The notes beneath the pieces are model-generated. The model did no database searches. It was given only the letters and a program-made list of their open reading frames with translations, and was not told the DNA's origin. Made by a program: the position numbers and the translations under genes. Shown piece after piece: positions 26,076 to 37,153 of a stretch of 64,000 nt of DNA. Where the stretch lies: the NCBI RefSeq assembly GCF_003363015.1, contig NZ_QRAP01000004.1, forward strand, positions 364,001 to 428,000, read 5' to 3'. Source of the stretch: Enterobacillus tribolii. GTDB lineage: Bacteria > Pseudomonadota > Gammaproteobacteria > Enterobacterales > Enterobacteriaceae. The first letter of the stretch is position 1. Each line of letters starts with the position of its first letter.

Positions 26076-26104
26076 AAAAACAAACGCCCGGCACAAGCCG
26101 GGCG
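26076..26104 (-). terminator. terminator of gpt
   Basis: CGCCCGGC / GCCGGGCG (8 bp, loop ACAA) followed on the minus strand by a T-rich run (TTTGTTTTT), 28 bp past the gpt stop. Confidence 0.85.
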
Positions 26105-26131
26105 CACATTTAGATAATGTCTCGCTTTGAC

Positions 26132-26590
26132 TTACCGGCCGCCGATAGGCTCAACGAAGGTAACGGCCATATCCCAGGGCTGTTCAATCCAGGTATCCTG
26201 CGGGATATCAACCACGTAGTCATCCACCAGCGGACGCCCGGCCGGCTTGGCGAAAATCGTCACGAAGTGCGCTTTGGGATACATATCGCGGATCGCCTTC
26301 GCGGTGCCGCCAGTATCCACCAGATCGTCAACGACGATAAAACCTTCGCCGTCGCCTTCGGCGCGTTTAAGCACCTTCAGTTCGCGCTGATTGTTGTGGT
26401 CATAGCTGGAGATACAGACGGTGTCCACGTGACGGATACCCAGTTCACGAGCCAGCAGGGCGGAGGGAACCAGACCGCCGCGGCTTACTGCAATGATGCC
26501 TTTCCACTGGTCTGCCGGCAACAGGCGGTGAGCCAGCTTGCGCGCTTGCATTTGCAACATGTCCCAAGTAACAACGTATTTTTCACTCAT
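26132..26590 (-). CDS. gpt: xanthine-guanine phosphoribosyltransferase
   Basis: Gpt salvages guanine and xanthine with PRPP, at the inner membrane. The 152 residues equal the E. coli length; the PRPP motif [17 protein letters not shown] (about 84-100) and [18 protein letters not shown] (about 35-52) are intact. It is monocistronic with its own terminator and divergent from pepD. Confidence 0.97.
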   Translation of the reverse strand: MSEKYVVTWDMLQMQARKLAHRLLPADQWKGIIAVSRGGLVPSALLARELGIRHVDTVCISSYDHNNQRELKVLKRAEGDGEGFIVVDDLVDTGGTAKAIRDMYPKAHFVTIFAKPAGRPLVDDYVVDIPQDTWIEQPWDMAVTFVEPIGGR

Positions 26591-26850
26591 ACAAAGTATC
26601 CCAGCCGATGCGAAAACGGCTTACAAAATTTAGACAGGGGAAAAAAGGTTGCGCGAGATTATAGAGAGCCAACGCCACAAAAACCAGCACTTGTCACCAA
26701 TAAGCAAAAACTATGACAACGATTTAGCACCATAGTCTGCCCAAGGAGCGGGATATGGTGGTATTCTCTGCAATAGTGAGAAGAATTCCGCTTACCCTAA
26801 CGCTCAGCAACTTTTTCTTATGCTGATCAACCAATATCAGGAGACTTAAC

Positions 26851-28311
26851 GTGTCTGAACTGTCTCAACTTTCGCCGCAGCCGTTGTGGCAAATTTTTGC
26901 CGACATCTGCGCGATTCCCCACCCCTCATATCATGAAGAAGCGCTGGCGAATCACCTTGTGGCCTGGGCCAAAGAAAAAGGCCTTCACGTTGAACGCGAC
27001 GCCGTCGGCAACGTACTGATACGTAAAAAAGCCAGCCGCGGCTTCGAAAACCGTAAGCCGGTGGTGTTGCAGGCGCACCTGGACATGGTGCCGCAAAAAA
27101 ATAACGACACCGATCATGACTTCACCAAAGACCCGATTCAGGCCTACGTAGACGGCGATTGGGTAAAAGCGCGCGGCACCACGCTGGGCGCTGATAACGG
27201 CATCGGGATGGCTTCCGCGCTGGCGGTGCTGGCCGACGACAGCGTAACCCACGGCCCGCTGGAAGTGCTGCTGACCATGACGGAAGAAGCCGGTATGGAA
27301 GGCGCTTTCGGCCTGCAACCCGGCTGGTTGCAGGGAGATATCCTGATCAACACCGATTCCGAAGAAGAAGGCGAAATCTATATGGGCTGCGCCGGCGGGA
27401 TCGACTTCATCACCACCCTGCCGCTCAGCCGCGAAGCCGTACCGGCGGGTCATGAGATCATCAGGCTGACCCTGAAAGGCCTGAAAGGCGGCCACTCCGG
27501 CGGTGATATTCATCTGGGACTGGGCAACGCCAACAAGCTGCTGGCCCGTTTCCTGTTCGGCCATGCGCAAGAGCTTGGCCTGCGCGTGCTGGACCTGAAC
27601 GGCGGCACCCTGCGCAACGCCATTCCGCGCGAAGCGTTCGCCACGCTGGCGGTTCCGGCGGCTAACGTCGGCAAATTGCAGTCTCTGGCGCAAGAATATC
27701 AGGCGATCCTGAAAAGCGAGCTGGCCGCCGTCGAGAAAAACCTGACCATCCTGACAGAGCCGGGCCACAGCGATGCCAAAGCCCTGAGCGCCGACAGCCA
27801 GAAACGCTTTATCGCCCTGCTGAACGGTACGCCGAACGGCGTGATCCGCATGAGCGACGAAGTTAAGGGCGTAGTGGAAACGTCGCTGAACGTCGGCGTA
27901 GTCACCACCAACGATCAGGAAGCGCAGATTATCTGCCTGATTCGCTCTCTGATCGACAGCGGTAAAGACAGCGTAGTCAGCACCCTGAACGCGCTCGGCC
28001 AGTTAGCCGGCGCCAAAGTCGAAGCCAAGGGCAGCTATCCGGGCTGGAAGCCGGACGCCAGCTCCCCGGTGATGCATCTGGTGCGCGAAACCTACCAGAA
28101 GCTGTTCGACGCAACGCCGAACATCATGGTTATCCATGCCGGCCTGGAGTGCGGGCTGTTTAAGAAACCCTATCCGGACATGGACATGGTTTCTATCGGG
28201 CCGACCATCACCGGACCTCACTCCCCGGATGAGCAGGTGCACATCGGCAGCGTAGGCCAGTACTGGCAGCTGCTGACCGCCTTGCTGAAAGCGATCCCGG
28301 AGAAAGACTAA
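26851..28311 (+). CDS. pepD: aminoacyl-histidine dipeptidase (peptidase D)
   Basis: PepD is a cytoplasmic M20-family zinc dipeptidase hydrolysing carnosine-like and many other dipeptides. The 486 residues match E. coli PepD. Metal-binding segments can be read: VLQAHLDMVPQ (His80 region), TLGADNGIGMA (bridging Asp), MTEEAGMEGAFG (catalytic Glu), LINTDSEEEGE and, near the C-terminus, GPTITGPHSPDE (His). It starts with GTG at 26851 after AGGAG. Confidence 0.96.
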   Translation: MSELSQLSPQPLWQIFADICAIPHPSYHEEALANHLVAWAKEKGLHVERDAVGNVLIRKKASRGFENRKPVVLQAHLDMVPQKNNDTDHDFTKDPIQAYVDGDWVKARGTTLGADNGIGMASALAVLADDSVTHGPLEVLLTMTEEAGMEGAFGLQPGWLQGDILINTDSEEEGEIYMGCAGGIDFITTLPLSREAVPAGHEIIRLTLKGLKGGHSGGDIHLGLGNANKLLARFLFGHAQELGLRVLDLNGGTLRNAIPREAFATLAVPAANVGKLQSLAQEYQAILKSELAAVEKNLTILTEPGHSDAKALSADSQKRFIALLNGTPNGVIRMSDEVKGVVETSLNVGVVTTNDQEAQIICLIRSLIDSGKDSVVSTLNALGQLAGAKVEAKGSYPGWKPDASSPVMHLVRETYQKLFDATPNIMVIHAGLECGLFKKPYPDMDMVSIGPTITGPHSPDEQVHIGSVGQYWQLLTALLKAIPEKD

Positions 28312-28317
28312 TCTGCC

Positions 28318-28350
28318 CAGGCGTTCCGCGCTTCAGGTGCGGAACGCCTG
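28318..28350. terminator. hairpin between convergent pepD and dinB
   Basis: A perfect 12-bp inverted repeat, CAGGCGTTCCGC and GCGGAACGCCTG with a 9-nt loop, starts 7 bp after the pepD stop and ends 11 bp before the dinB stop. It lacks a long T run on either strand but is strong enough to end both transcripts. Confidence 0.7.
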
Positions 28351-28360
28351 ATTCAGGCGC

Positions 28361-29422
28361 TTAACCGTCGATATCCAGGCTCAGTTGCTTCTCCACCTGC
28401 GGGTCCAGCAGGGAAACATGTAATCCCACCAGCCGCACGCCGCGCCCCAACCGGCGGCTGTCCCAGGCCTGACGCGCCACCGCAAACAAATCCCGCTTAT
28501 CCAGCACCGGCCATATGTGTTCCTGCGTGGTTTGCTGGAAGTCATGAAACTTCAGCTTCACCCCCTGACGGGCAATGTGCAAATCGGGCTGAACCCGGCG
28601 CAGACGCCCCTCCAGCTCGGAATAAAGCCGCTCCAGCAACACCTCGCAGCTTTCCCAGTCATGAATGTCCTCGGCCAGCGTATGCTCAACGCCGACCGAT
28701 TTACGCAGCCGGTCCGGGGAAACCTCGCGCTCATCCCGACCCTGGCAACGCTCCCACAGCACCCGCCCGAACTTGCCGAAGCGGTGCAGCAAATCCGCCA
28801 GCGGATAGCGCTGGAGGTCTTCACAGGTATTCAGCCCCAGCTCGCTTAGCTTTGCGGCGGTCACTTTCCCCACGCCGGGAATTTTAGACAGCGGCAACTG
28901 GCGGATAAACTCCGGCATCTGTTCCGGCGTAATCACGAACATCCCGTTGGGCTTATTGATGTCGGAGGCAATCTTAGCCAGAAATTTCACCGGCGCCACG
29001 CCGGCGGAAGCGGTCAGATTCAGTTCCCGCTCAATGTCCTGCCTGATTTGGCGGGCGATAAGCGTGGCGGAACCGTGCAGCAGCGTGCAGTCCGTTACGT
29101 CGAGATAGGCTTCATCCAGGGAGAGCGGCTCAATCAGCGGCGTGTAACGCGCAAAGATTTCGCGGATTTGCAGGGAAACGTCTTTGTACAGCGCCATTCT
29201 GCCGGGGATCAGCGTGAGATGCGGGCAAAGTTTGAATGCCTGCGCCGTCGGCATAGCGCTGCGAACGCCGAACTTCCGGGCCGGATAATTGGCGGTGCTA
29301 ATCACTCCGCGCCGGTCACGGCTGCCGCCGATAGCCAACGGAATATCACGCAACTCGGGAAAGTCGCGCATTTCAACGGCGGCATAGAAGCAGTCCATAT
29401 CAACGTGAATGATTTTGCGCAT
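28361..29422 (-). CDS. dinB: DNA polymerase IV
   Basis: Y-family translesion polymerase. The 353 residues match E. coli DinB; catalytic acidic motifs are [14 protein letters not shown] (Asp8 region) and [11 protein letters not shown] (Asp/Glu about 103-104). The fingers have [14 protein letters not shown], and the little-finger domain covers about 240-341. The protein ends QLSLDIDG, resembling a beta-clamp binding tail. An SOS box is expected upstream, but I could not identify one confidently in 29423-29480. Confidence 0.96.
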   Translation of the reverse strand: MRKIIHVDMDCFYAAVEMRDFPELRDIPLAIGGSRDRRGVISTANYPARKFGVRSAMPTAQAFKLCPHLTLIPGRMALYKDVSLQIREIFARYTPLIEPLSLDEAYLDVTDCTLLHGSATLIARQIRQDIERELNLTASAGVAPVKFLAKIASDINKPNGMFVITPEQMPEFIRQLPLSKIPGVGKVTAAKLSELGLNTCEDLQRYPLADLLHRFGKFGRVLWERCQGRDEREVSPDRLRKSVGVEHTLAEDIHDWESCEVLLERLYSELEGRLRRVQPDLHIARQGVKLKFHDFQQTTQEHIWPVLDKRDLFAVARQAWDSRRLGRGVRLVGLHVSLLDPQVEKQLSLDIDG

Positions 29423-29501
29423 AGGTCAAAATGACGATAGAAAACACTGTATAAGTATACACGCATTTTGCCGTTGGTGAAGAGGGTTTGAGCAATGCAG
29501 G

Positions 29502-29524
29502 CCCGGCCGCGTGTTACGGCCGGG
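29502..29524 (-). terminator. hairpin after the nqr operon
   Basis: CCCGGCCG / CGGCCGGG (8 bp, 7-nt loop) about 14 bp after the nqrM stop. No pronounced T run follows, so it could also be a stabilising 3' hairpin. Confidence 0.55.
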
Positions 29525-29537
29525 TCGAGTGAAGGAG

Positions 29538-29738
29538 TTACAGGATACGGTTCTTTTCGCGCGCCATACGCTTTTTACGCGCTTCGCACGGTTCGGGGCA
29601 GTCACACACTTTATCCAGCCCCAGCCCGGCGATACCGCCGCAGCTGCCGTGTATGCTCCTGCGTTTCACGATATATCCAATCGACATCAGGAAAATCATC
29701 AGCAAAAACACGGCAAACGTAATTATGAAAACTTTCAT
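29538..29738 (-). CDS. nqrM: Na+-NQR maturation factor NqrM
   Basis: A 66-residue membrane protein with one N-terminal hydrophobic helix (FIITFAVFLLMIFLMSIGYI) and four conserved Cys in GSCGGIAGLG and VCDCPEPCE. NqrM is thought to deliver the iron for the intramembrane iron centre between NqrD and NqrE. It follows apbE by 9 bp as the final gene of the nqr operon. Confidence 0.93.
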   Translation of the reverse strand: MKVFIITFAVFLLMIFLMSIGYIVKRRSIHGSCGGIAGLGLDKVCDCPEPCEARKKRMAREKNRIL

Positions 29739-29747
29739 CTCGTCGCC

Positions 29748-30800
29748 TCAGGATTTTTTCGCCAGATAGGGTTTAAACGCATCGGAATAGCGCTCCTCAA
29801 AACCCTTATCCGTTTTTACGATCATAAATACCGGGATACCCAGCAGGTTAGCCAGCGCCATACCGCGCTCCGGTCCCATAACGTCCAGCCCGGTGGACAA
29901 ACCGTCCGCCGTCATGCAGCTCGGGCTGATCACCGTAATGGACACCAGATGATGCGTCACCGGACGGCCGGTTTTCGGGTCAATTTCGTGGGAGAAGCGC
30001 GTTCCGTCCACCTCGAAATAATTGCGGTAGTCCCCCGACGTCGCCACCGCCATCTCGCCGGGCTGAATAATCTCCTGCACGCTCTGGTTCATGCCCGCCT
30101 GCGGTTTTTCGATGGCGATACGCCAGGCTGTATCGTTACCGTTCACGCCGCGGGTACGGATTTCGCCCCCGATATCCACCATGTAGTTAACGATCTTCTG
30201 CGAGGCCAGATAATCGGCGATCACATCCACGCCATACCCTTTGGCGATCGATGACAGATCCAGATAAAGCTGGGGAATACGCTTAATCAGCGTATCGCCT
30301 TCTACGGACAGGTTTTCGATGCCCACCCAGGCGCGACGCTGCGCAATTTCCGCATCGGTCGGAACCCGTTCCAGCCGGCCTTCCGGCCCAAAACCCCACA
30401 GGTTCACCAGCGGTCCGACGGTAATATCCAGCGCGCCGTCGGTGACGCCATGAATACGGATCGCCTCGCGCACCACCTTCGCCGTTTCAGGCGAGACGGC
30501 GAAAGGCGTATTTACCGCATCGCTCTGGTTGAAGCGGCTAATCTCCGAATTCGAGCGATAGGTCGACATCTGGTTATTCACCTGCTCCAGACGTTTGTCG
30601 ATCTCGGCCTGCAATACCTGCGGAGACGGCGCGCCTTCCCCCGGAACGTATTTCACGGAGTAATACGTTCCCATCGTTTTTCCGTCGATATTCACCTGTT
30701 CCGGCCCGTCGCAACCGGCCAGCAGCAGCAGGGGTAAACACCACGCCAGTAAACGCGCGCTACGGGAGAAGGCGGCGAGCCGCCCGGCATAATTCAGCAT
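29748..30800 (-). CDS. apbE: FAD:protein FMN transferase
   Basis: ApbE attaches FMN to Thr residues of NqrB and NqrC at the outer face of the inner membrane. The 350-residue lipoprotein has a signal peptide with lipobox (LPLLLLAGC, Cys at 29) and the ApbE domain: GKTMGTYYSVKYV near 41, DLSSIAKGYGVDVIADYL near 187-204, and DPKTGRPVTHHLVSITVISP near 275. It lies between nqrF and nqrM, so it is made together with its targets, whose acceptor motifs (SGAT) are both present. Confidence 0.95.
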   Translation of the reverse strand: MLNYAGRLAAFSRSARLLAWCLPLLLLAGCDGPEQVNIDGKTMGTYYSVKYVPGEGAPSPQVLQAEIDKRLEQVNNQMSTYRSNSEISRFNQSDAVNTPFAVSPETAKVVREAIRIHGVTDGALDITVGPLVNLWGFGPEGRLERVPTDAEIAQRRAWVGIENLSVEGDTLIKRIPQLYLDLSSIAKGYGVDVIADYLASQKIVNYMVDIGGEIRTRGVNGNDTAWRIAIEKPQAGMNQSVQEIIQPGEMAVATSGDYRNYFEVDGTRFSHEIDPKTGRPVTHHLVSITVISPSCMTADGLSTGLDVMGPERGMALANLLGIPVFMIVKTDKGFEERYSDAFKPYLAKKS

Positions 30801-30833
30801 GTTCGTATTCAGACTCAGTAGTAATAAGATGGT

Positions 30834-32060
30834 TTAGCCGCCGAAATCATCCAGCATAATGTTTTCCTCTTCAACCCCCAGCTCGCGCAGCATCTTAATT
30901 ACCGCAGCATTCATCACCGGCGGACCGCACATGTAAAACTCGCAGTCCTCCGGCGCCGGGTGGTCGCGCAGATAGTGTTCGAACAATACATTATGAATGA
31001 ACCCGGTATAACCGTCCCAGTTATCCTCAGGCATCGGATCGGAAAGCGCCACGTTCCAGGTGAAGTTCGGGTTCTCCGCCTGAAGCTGGTTGAAATCGTC
31101 CACATAGAACATTTCGCGCACCGAGCGCGCACCGTACCAGAAGCTGATCTTACGCTTGCTGTTCAGGCGGCGCAGTTGGTCGAAAATATGAGAACGCATC
31201 GGCGCCATGCCCGCGCCGCCACCGATGAATACCATCTCAGCCTCGGTGTCTTTGGCGAAAAATTCACCGAACGGTCCGGAAATGGTCACTTTATCACCCG
31301 GCTTCAGCGACCAGATGTACGAAGACATAATGCCCGGCGGTGCATCCGGCACGCCGGGAGGCGGCGTAGCGATACGCACGTTGAGCATGATTAACCCTTT
31401 TTCTTCCGGATAGTTCGCCATGGAATAAGCGCGCACCGTCGGCTCGCTGACCACAGACTCAAAGCGGAAAAGGTTAAACTTCTCCCAGTCGCCGCGATAT
31501 TCCTGCGGCACGTCGAAATCGCTGTAACACACCCGGTGAGGTTCGCACTCAATCTGAATATAGCCGCCGGCGCGGAAAGGCACTTCTTCCCCTTCCGGCA
31601 CGCGCAGACGCAGTTCCTTGATGAAGGTGGCGACGTTGTCATTGGAGATGACCTCGCACTCCCACTTCTTCACCCCGAAAATCTCTTCCGGCAGTTCGAT
31701 TTTCATATCCTGCTTCACGTTGACCTGGCAGGCCAGGCGACAACCTTCTTTCGCCTCACGCTTATTGATATGCGCCAGCTCGGTCGGCAGAATGTCGCCG
31801 CCGCCCTCTTTCACCGTTACCCGGCACTGGCCGCAGGAACCGCCGCCGCCACAGGCGGAGGAAACGAAAATCCCCTGGGACGACAGCACGTTAAGCAGTT
31901 TGTCTCCTGCCGGCGTATCAAACCCTTTTTCCGGGTCGCCATTAACATCAACATGAATATCGCCGGTATTAACCAGCTTTGATTTGGCGAACAAAATCAT
32001 GATGGCCAGCGCCAGCACGATCAGGGTGAACATCACCACGCCAAGAATAATTGCTTGCAT
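30834..32060 (-). CDS. nqrF: Na+-translocating NADH:quinone reductase subunit F
   Basis: NqrF is the electron-input subunit, oxidising NADH. It has 408 residues: an N-terminal membrane helix (about 3-25), a ferredoxin domain with the 2Fe-2S ligands in [15 protein letters not shown] and CRLACQ (about 69-112), an FAD domain with [11 protein letters not shown] (about 210), and a C-terminal NADH domain with [14 protein letters not shown]. Start ATG at 32058-32060 with AAGGAA upstream. Confidence 0.97.
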   Translation of the reverse strand: MQAIILGVVMFTLIVLALAIMILFAKSKLVNTGDIHVDVNGDPEKGFDTPAGDKLLNVLSSQGIFVSSACGGGGSCGQCRVTVKEGGGDILPTELAHINKREAKEGCRLACQVNVKQDMKIELPEEIFGVKKWECEVISNDNVATFIKELRLRVPEGEEVPFRAGGYIQIECEPHRVCYSDFDVPQEYRGDWEKFNLFRFESVVSEPTVRAYSMANYPEEKGLIMLNVRIATPPPGVPDAPPGIMSSYIWSLKPGDKVTISGPFGEFFAKDTEAEMVFIGGGAGMAPMRSHIFDQLRRLNSKRKISFWYGARSVREMFYVDDFNQLQAENPNFTWNVALSDPMPEDNWDGYTGFIHNVLFEHYLRDHPAPEDCEFYMCGPPVMNAAVIKMLRELGVEEENIMLDDFGG

Positions 32061-32078
32061 AGGTTCCTTCCGTCCTGT

Positions 32079-32675
32079 CTATAGGTGTACGCCAGAGAAG
32101 GACATAAAGCCCAGCGCCATCAACCCCGTAGTAACAAATGTAATGCCCAGCCCGCGCAACCCGGCCGGCACCTCGGCGTACTTCATCCGCTCGCGGATCC
32201 CCGCCATCGCCACAATCGCCAGCGTCCAGCCAACGCCGGAGCCCACGCCGTAAACGATGGATTCCGGAAAGCTATAATCACGCTGAACCATAAACGAAAC
32301 GCCGCCGAAAATGGCGCAGTTAACGGTGATTAGCGGCAAAAAGATGCCTAACGCGTTGTAAAGCGCCGGGAAGAAACGGTCGAGGATCATCTCCAGAATC
32401 TGTACCAGCGCCGCAATAACCCCGATAAAGGTAATAAAGCTGAGGAAGCTCAGATCCACACCTTCCGCGATAGCGCCTTCACGCAGCACGTAGTGGTAGA
32501 CCAGGTTATTGGCCGGTACTGAAATGCCCAGCACCACCGTTACCGCAATACCCAGGCCGAACGAGGTGGAGACTTTCTTGGACACGGCCAGGAAGGTACA
32601 CATGCCGAGGAAGAAGGCCAGCGCCATGTTTTCCACGAACACGGCGCGCACGAACAAGCTGATATAATGTTCCAT
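32079..32675 (-). CDS. nqrE: Na+-translocating NADH:quinone reductase subunit E
   Basis: A 198-residue protein with six membrane helices, partner of NqrD around the intramembrane iron centre. The conserved Cys lie in [15 protein letters not shown] (about 26) and [13 protein letters not shown] (about 120). It follows nqrD by 3 bp. Confidence 0.97.
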   Translation of the reverse strand: MEHYISLFVRAVFVENMALAFFLGMCTFLAVSKKVSTSFGLGIAVTVVLGISVPANNLVYHYVLREGAIAEGVDLSFLSFITFIGVIAALVQILEMILDRFFPALYNALGIFLPLITVNCAIFGGVSFMVQRDYSFPESIVYGVGSGVGWTLAIVAMAGIRERMKYAEVPAGLRGLGITFVTTGLMALGFMSFSGVHL

Positions 32676-32678
32676 CGC

Positions 32679-33308
32679 TTACTCCTTCTCGACCTGGTCA
32701 GGCTTCAGGGTCCGCAAAACCCAAATCAGCATGCCGATGATAAAGAAAGCGCTGGGCGCCAGCAGGAACAGGCCATTAGGCTGATACCAGCCGCCGTTCT
32801 GCACGCTCTCCAGCACGGTGACGCCAAACAGCTTGCCGGAGCCGAACAGTTCACGCAGGAAGCCGACCAGAATCAGGATCACGCCGTAGCCCAGGCCGTT
32901 GCCGATACCGTCCATAAAACTCTCCAGCGGCGGCGCTTTCATCGCGTACGCCTCAGCGCGCCCCATCACGATACAGTTGGTGATAATCAGGCCAACGAAT
33001 ACCGAAAGCTGCTTGGAGATCTCATAGGCATAGGCGCGCAGAATCTGATCCACCACGATCACCAGCGACGCGATAATCGTCATCTGCACAATGATACGTA
33101 CGCTGTTGGGAATATGGTGACGAATCAACGAAATGAAGAAGTTGGAGAACGCCGTCACCAGCGTTACCGCAATGGTCATCACCAGCGCGGTTTCCAGCTT
33201 GGTCGTCACCGCCAGCGCGGAACACACGCCCAATACCTGTAATGCAATCGGGTTATTATCCAGCAGCGGCCCCAGCAGGACTTTTTTTATCTCTTTGCTA
33301 TCAGCCAT
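32679..33308 (-). CDS. nqrD: Na+-translocating NADH:quinone reductase subunit D
   Basis: A 209-residue six-helix membrane subunit, inverted-topology homologue of NqrE. The Cys ligands are in [16 protein letters not shown] (about 29) and [14 protein letters not shown] (about 112). It overlaps nqrC by 8 bp and precedes nqrE by 3 bp. Confidence 0.97.
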   Translation of the reverse strand: MADSKEIKKVLLGPLLDNNPIALQVLGVCSALAVTTKLETALVMTIAVTLVTAFSNFFISLIRHHIPNSVRIIVQMTIIASLVIVVDQILRAYAYEISKQLSVFVGLIITNCIVMGRAEAYAMKAPPLESFMDGIGNGLGYGVILILVGFLRELFGSGKLFGVTVLESVQNGGWYQPNGLFLLAPSAFFIIGMLIWVLRTLKPDQVEKE

Positions 33309-34101
33309 TGTTTAAAGCTCCTTCGCGCACACGTTGCAGGAAAGGACCGTAACCGTTCTCCCCCATCCAGAAATCAAAGATGTGCTGCACGCCATTCGCC
33401 GTCAGGGTCGCCCCCGACAGCCCGTCAACCGCATGGGGATCGTTCGGGTTCGCGCTGCCTTTCACCACGCGCATAGCGGGTTTGCCCTGCTCGTTAAACA
33501 ACTGCTTGCCCACCCACTTGGCGCGCCACAGCGGGTTTTCAATCTCACCGCCCAGCCCCGGCGTTTCGCCGTGCTCATAGAACGTCAGGCCCTTGATGGT
33601 ATCGCCGTCGACGCCGACTGCGACAAACGCGTACATCACCGACCACAAGCCGTTGCCGTAAACCGGCAGCACGATCTGACTGATCCCGCCCTGCTCATTT
33701 TTGACCAGATAAACTTCCGCCAGATTACTGCGCCGGCGGATGTTGGCGACGTCCTGCTCCGGCGTCAGCGCAATGCTGGTTTCCGGATCTTTGGCGGCGT
33801 GTGCGGCGTCGAACGCCGCGACGTCGCCGGCAACGAACTCGCCGCTGTGCAAATCAAGCAGGCGTGGTTCGATACGTGATTCAAACAGGCTCTGTACCTG
33901 TTCCTGATCGAGCTTGCCCTGCGCCAAATCCGCCACCACCAAAATATTGCGCTGCTTATCCAGCAGCTTTTGCACTTCCTGGCGCGGTTTCAGCCCGACG
34001 GCGGCGCCGGCCACGATCACCGAGCACACCAGGCACAGGATCACCACCACGGCCAGCGTCCTGCCGATGCTGTCGTTTTGCTTCACGATTTCCTTAGCCA
34101 C
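33301..34101 (-). CDS. nqrC: Na+-translocating NADH:quinone reductase subunit C
   Basis: I start this gene at GTG 34099-34101, giving 266 residues that open [14 protein letters not shown] as in other NqrC proteins; the frame is open 19 codons further, but that extension lies inside nqrB and resembles no family member. A single N-terminal helix (about 14-36) anchors a periplasmic FMN domain, with the flavinylation motif in [14 protein letters not shown] (Thr, about 232). The start overlaps the nqrB stop by 8 bp. Confidence 0.96.
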   Translation of the reverse strand: MAKEIVKQNDSIGRTLAVVVILCLVCSVIVAGAAVGLKPRQEVQKLLDKQRNILVVADLAQGKLDQEQVQSLFESRIEPRLLDLHSGEFVAGDVAAFDAAHAAKDPETSIALTPEQDVANIRRRSNLAEVYLVKNEQGGISQIVLPVYGNGLWSVMYAFVAVGVDGDTIKGLTFYEHGETPGLGGEIENPLWRAKWVGKQLFNEQGKPAMRVVKGSANPNDPHAVDGLSGATLTANGVQHIFDFWMGENGYGPFLQRVREGALNNG

Positions 34102-35332
34102 GCGCTTTCCTCCGCTTGATGTTGGCCCGCACCACCAGGTAGTCGAACAGAGGCGCAAACAGGTTGGCGAACAGGATGGCCAGCATCATGCCCTCCGGAT
34201 AGGCCGGGTTCATCACCCGCACCAGCACGCACATCACGCCGATCAGAATGCCGTACCACCACTTTCCTTTGTTGGTAAACGCGGCGGACACCGGGTCGGT
34301 CGCCATAAAAAACATACCGAAGGCGAAACCGCCCAGTACCAGATGCCAATACCAGGGCATGGCGAACATCGGGTTGGAATCGGAACCCGCAACGTTAAAC
34401 AGCGTGGCGCTGAGCACCATGCCAATCATCACGCCGGCCACAATGCGCCATGACGCTACGCGGCCGAAGATGATAATCAGGCCGCCGATCAACAGCATCA
34501 GGGTTGAGGTTTCACCGATGGAGCCGGGAATATTGCCGAGGAACGCATCCATCCAACTGATGGACTGACCGGTCAGGGTATTGACCATGCCGCTCTGCCC
34601 CGCCGCACTCCACTGCGCCAGCGGCGTCGCGCCGGAAAAGCCATCGGCGGCGGTCCACACCAGATCGCCGGAAATCTGCGCCGGGTAAGCAAAAAACAGG
34701 AAAGCCCTGCCTGCCAGCGCCGGGTTCAGGAAGTTACGTCCCGTTCCGCCAAAAATTTCTTTCGCGATCACCACGCCGAACGAGATCCCCAGCGCAGCCT
34801 GCCACAGCGGCAGCGTCGGCGGGACGATCAGGGCGAAAAGGATCGAGGTAACGAAAAAGCCTTCGTTAATTTCGTGCTTGCGGATAATCGCAAACAAGAC
34901 TTCCCAGAATCCGCCCACCACGAACGCTACAGCGTAAATCGGCAGGAAGTAGATGGCGCCCAGCGTCATCATACTGAGCCATCCGGCATCAGGGTGCAGA
35001 CCGGCGCCCAGCATTTCCGCCAGCCGGTAATGCCAGTCGCCGGCGATAACCTGCATCAGCGCCTCGCCCTGATACAGATGATTCAGCGCGGCAATGGTCT
35101 GGTGCCCGACGTTATACATGCCCCAGAACATGGCCGGGAATACCGCCAGCCAAACCAAAATCATCATGCGTTTGAGGTCAATGGCGTCGCGGACGTGGGA
35201 AGCCCCGCGCGTAACATGACCGGGGGTATACATGATGGTGGCCACCGCCTCATACAGCGGATAGTAGCGCTGCAGCTTGCCGCCATCTTCGAAGTGATGC
35301 CCCATGTTTTCAATAAAACGTTTCAGTCCCAT
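34094..35332 (-). CDS. nqrB: Na+-translocating NADH:quinone reductase subunit B
   Basis: The main membrane subunit, with about ten helices, binding riboflavin and covalently bound FMN and forming the Na+ path. It has 412 residues, with the FMN-attachment motif in [12 protein letters not shown] (Thr about 233) and the conserved [15 protein letters not shown] segment. It is 3 bp after nqrA. Confidence 0.97.
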   Translation of the reverse strand: MGLKRFIENMGHHFEDGGKLQRYYPLYEAVATIMYTPGHVTRGASHVRDAIDLKRMMILVWLAVFPAMFWGMYNVGHQTIAALNHLYQGEALMQVIAGDWHYRLAEMLGAGLHPDAGWLSMMTLGAIYFLPIYAVAFVVGGFWEVLFAIIRKHEINEGFFVTSILFALIVPPTLPLWQAALGISFGVVIAKEIFGGTGRNFLNPALAGRAFLFFAYPAQISGDLVWTAADGFSGATPLAQWSAAGQSGMVNTLTGQSISWMDAFLGNIPGSIGETSTLMLLIGGLIIIFGRVASWRIVAGVMIGMVLSATLFNVAGSDSNPMFAMPWYWHLVLGGFAFGMFFMATDPVSAAFTNKGKWWYGILIGVMCVLVRVMNPAYPEGMMLAILFANLFAPLFDYLVVRANIKRRKARG

Positions 35333-35335
35333 GGA

Positions 35336-36688
35336 TTATCCTTCCTGCTCGATGGTGGTCAGAATGTCGCGCAACACCGGGCCATATTCATACTTTCCGG
35401 GGCAGACGAAGGTGCACAGCGCCAGATCTTCTTCATCCAGCTCCAGGCAGCCCAGCGTTTGCGCGCCGTCGGCATCGCCGGACAGCAGGTCGCGCAATAA
35501 CATGGTAGGAAGAATATCGAGGGGCATTACCCGTTCATAGTTGCCAATCGGCACCATCGCACGCGCGCCGCCGTTGGTATCTGTAGTGAATGAGAACAGT
35601 TTATGACGCAGAAAGTGTCCGAGCGTGGTGCGCGTAACGGAAAACTTGTCGCTTCCCGGCATCATCCAGCCAAACAGCTCTTTTTCCCGCCCTTCTTTCA
35701 CCACCGAAACCTGATGGTGAAAACGACCGAGAAACGCCAGGCTGCCCACGGCACGCACGCCGCTCAGCACCGAACCGGAAATGATGCGGTTTTCGCCTTC
35801 TTTCAGGCGACCGGCTGTCAGTTCGTCAGTGCTTGCTCCCAGGCGGGTACGCAGCAGTACGGGATGATTCACCTGCGGGCCGCCAAGGGCGATGACCCGA
35901 TCGGTGTACAGCTCACCGGTGGTAAACAGCTTACCTACGGCGATCACGTCCTGATAGCCAATGTGCCATACCGTCTTTTTCTCGCTGACCGGTTCCAGGA
36001 AGTGAATGTGAGTACCGACTAATCCCGCGGGATGCGGGCCGCTGAACTCATTGAACGTCACGTTATCCGCGCAACGCCCCTGCAGCCCGGCGCCGGCCTG
36101 TTGGCACACGTACAGCTTGCCCGCCGTCAGGCGGCTCAGCACGGTCAGGCCCTGGAAGAACGCTTCTTTTTCCGCCGCGATGACGATCTGGGGATCGCCG
36201 GCCAGCGGCTGCGTATCCATCACGCTGACGAAAATCGCGGCGGGAATGCTGCCCGGCGCAGGCGTTTTACTGAACGGGCGGGTGCGCAGTGCGGTCCAGA
36301 GGCCGGAGGCCAGCAAATTACGCTCCACCAGCCCGCGATCCAGCGTCGCCAGCTCATCCGGCGCATACTGGTCAAAACGCAACGATTCCGCGTCGTCGGC
36401 GCCGGCGGTATCAATCACCACCGATTCCAGCACCCGTTTTTCCCCGCGGTTAACCGCGGCAATCACGCCGCTGGCGGGGGCGGTAAAACGTACTCCCGGC
36501 GTTTTCTTGTCTTCAAACAGCAATTGCCCTTTGAGAACCCGGTCACCCTCTTTTATCGCCATAGCAGGACGCATACCGATATAGTCTCCGCCCAACACGG
36601 CTACATACCGGATAACGCCCCCCTCTTCAATCACGGGAGAAGGTGCGCCCGCAATAGGGAGGTTAAGTCCTTTTCTTATTTTAATCAT
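35336..36688 (-). CDS. nqrA: Na+-translocating NADH:quinone reductase subunit A
   Basis: The peripheral cytoplasmic subunit, 450 residues, first gene of the operon. The start is placed at ATG 36686-36688, giving the family N-terminus [16 protein letters not shown] second ATG at 36712 in the same frame would add eight residues (TTTTDNT) and cannot be excluded, because neither has a strong ribosome binding site. Conserved parts include [14 protein letters not shown] and the C-terminal [19 protein letters not shown]. The operon runs A-B-C-D-E-F-apbE-nqrM, with gaps of at most 33 bp. Confidence 0.95.
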   Translation of the reverse strand: MIKIRKGLNLPIAGAPSPVIEEGGVIRYVAVLGGDYIGMRPAMAIKEGDRVLKGQLLFEDKKTPGVRFTAPASGVIAAVNRGEKRVLESVVIDTAGADDAESLRFDQYAPDELATLDRGLVERNLLASGLWTALRTRPFSKTPAPGSIPAAIFVSVMDTQPLAGDPQIVIAAEKEAFFQGLTVLSRLTAGKLYVCQQAGAGLQGRCADNVTFNEFSGPHPAGLVGTHIHFLEPVSEKKTVWHIGYQDVIAVGKLFTTGELYTDRVIALGGPQVNHPVLLRTRLGASTDELTAGRLKEGENRIISGSVLSGVRAVGSLAFLGRFHHQVSVVKEGREKELFGWMMPGSDKFSVTRTTLGHFLRHKLFSFTTDTNGGARAMVPIGNYERVMPLDILPTMLLRDLLSGDADGAQTLGCLELDEEDLALCTFVCPGKYEYGPVLRDILTTIEQEG

Positions 36689-37153
36689 GGTGTTGTCTGT
36701 CGTTGTCGTCATGATGCGTGATGCGCCCCGTTCAGAGAGACAGGAAGTAAGCATTTGCTTGCCTGGACGGAGCATGAAATTGCCCGGGCTACACGGAAAA
36801 CACGCATTCCGGCAGGGAATTCAACCCGGTTTGGTTCAATATGATGGCGGTTGTGCATGGCATCAGCCATTCACCAGCAAACTTTATGATTAGCCATTCA
36901 TTGGTAAATTCTATCATTTTGTCGCTCCGGCACCAGTAATAATGCCGCAGGAAAGTGAACTTAAACGCAGAAATAGCGAGGTTTTTTGCGGGGGTAATTC
37001 CTATTTCTATTATTTATTCACATTACATCTATTTTTTATGAAAAAGTGCTCCCCCTTTGGCCCGTTCCTGCTTTACACTGGCGCAGTTTGGGGTAATGTC
37101 AACAGGCGAAGTCTGAAGACGCCGTTAGATTTTCGTTATTTGCAGGAACATAA
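36689..37153. other. divergent promoter region of nqr and yafK
   Basis: About 465 bp between nqrA (minus) and yafK (plus) with no supportable gene. It contains an imperfect tandem repeat (listed separately) and AT-rich stretches near 36990-37040 that could hold the yafK promoter. Confidence 0.5.
36865..36918. repeat. two tandem imperfect 27-bp repeats upstream of nqrA
   Basis: Units 36865-36891 and 36892-36918 both start AGCCATTCA and end ATT; about 20 of 27 positions agree. They sit about 180 bp upstream of the nqrA start. Adjacent copies without spacer suggest a pair of regulator sites or a slipped duplication. Confidence 0.55.
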
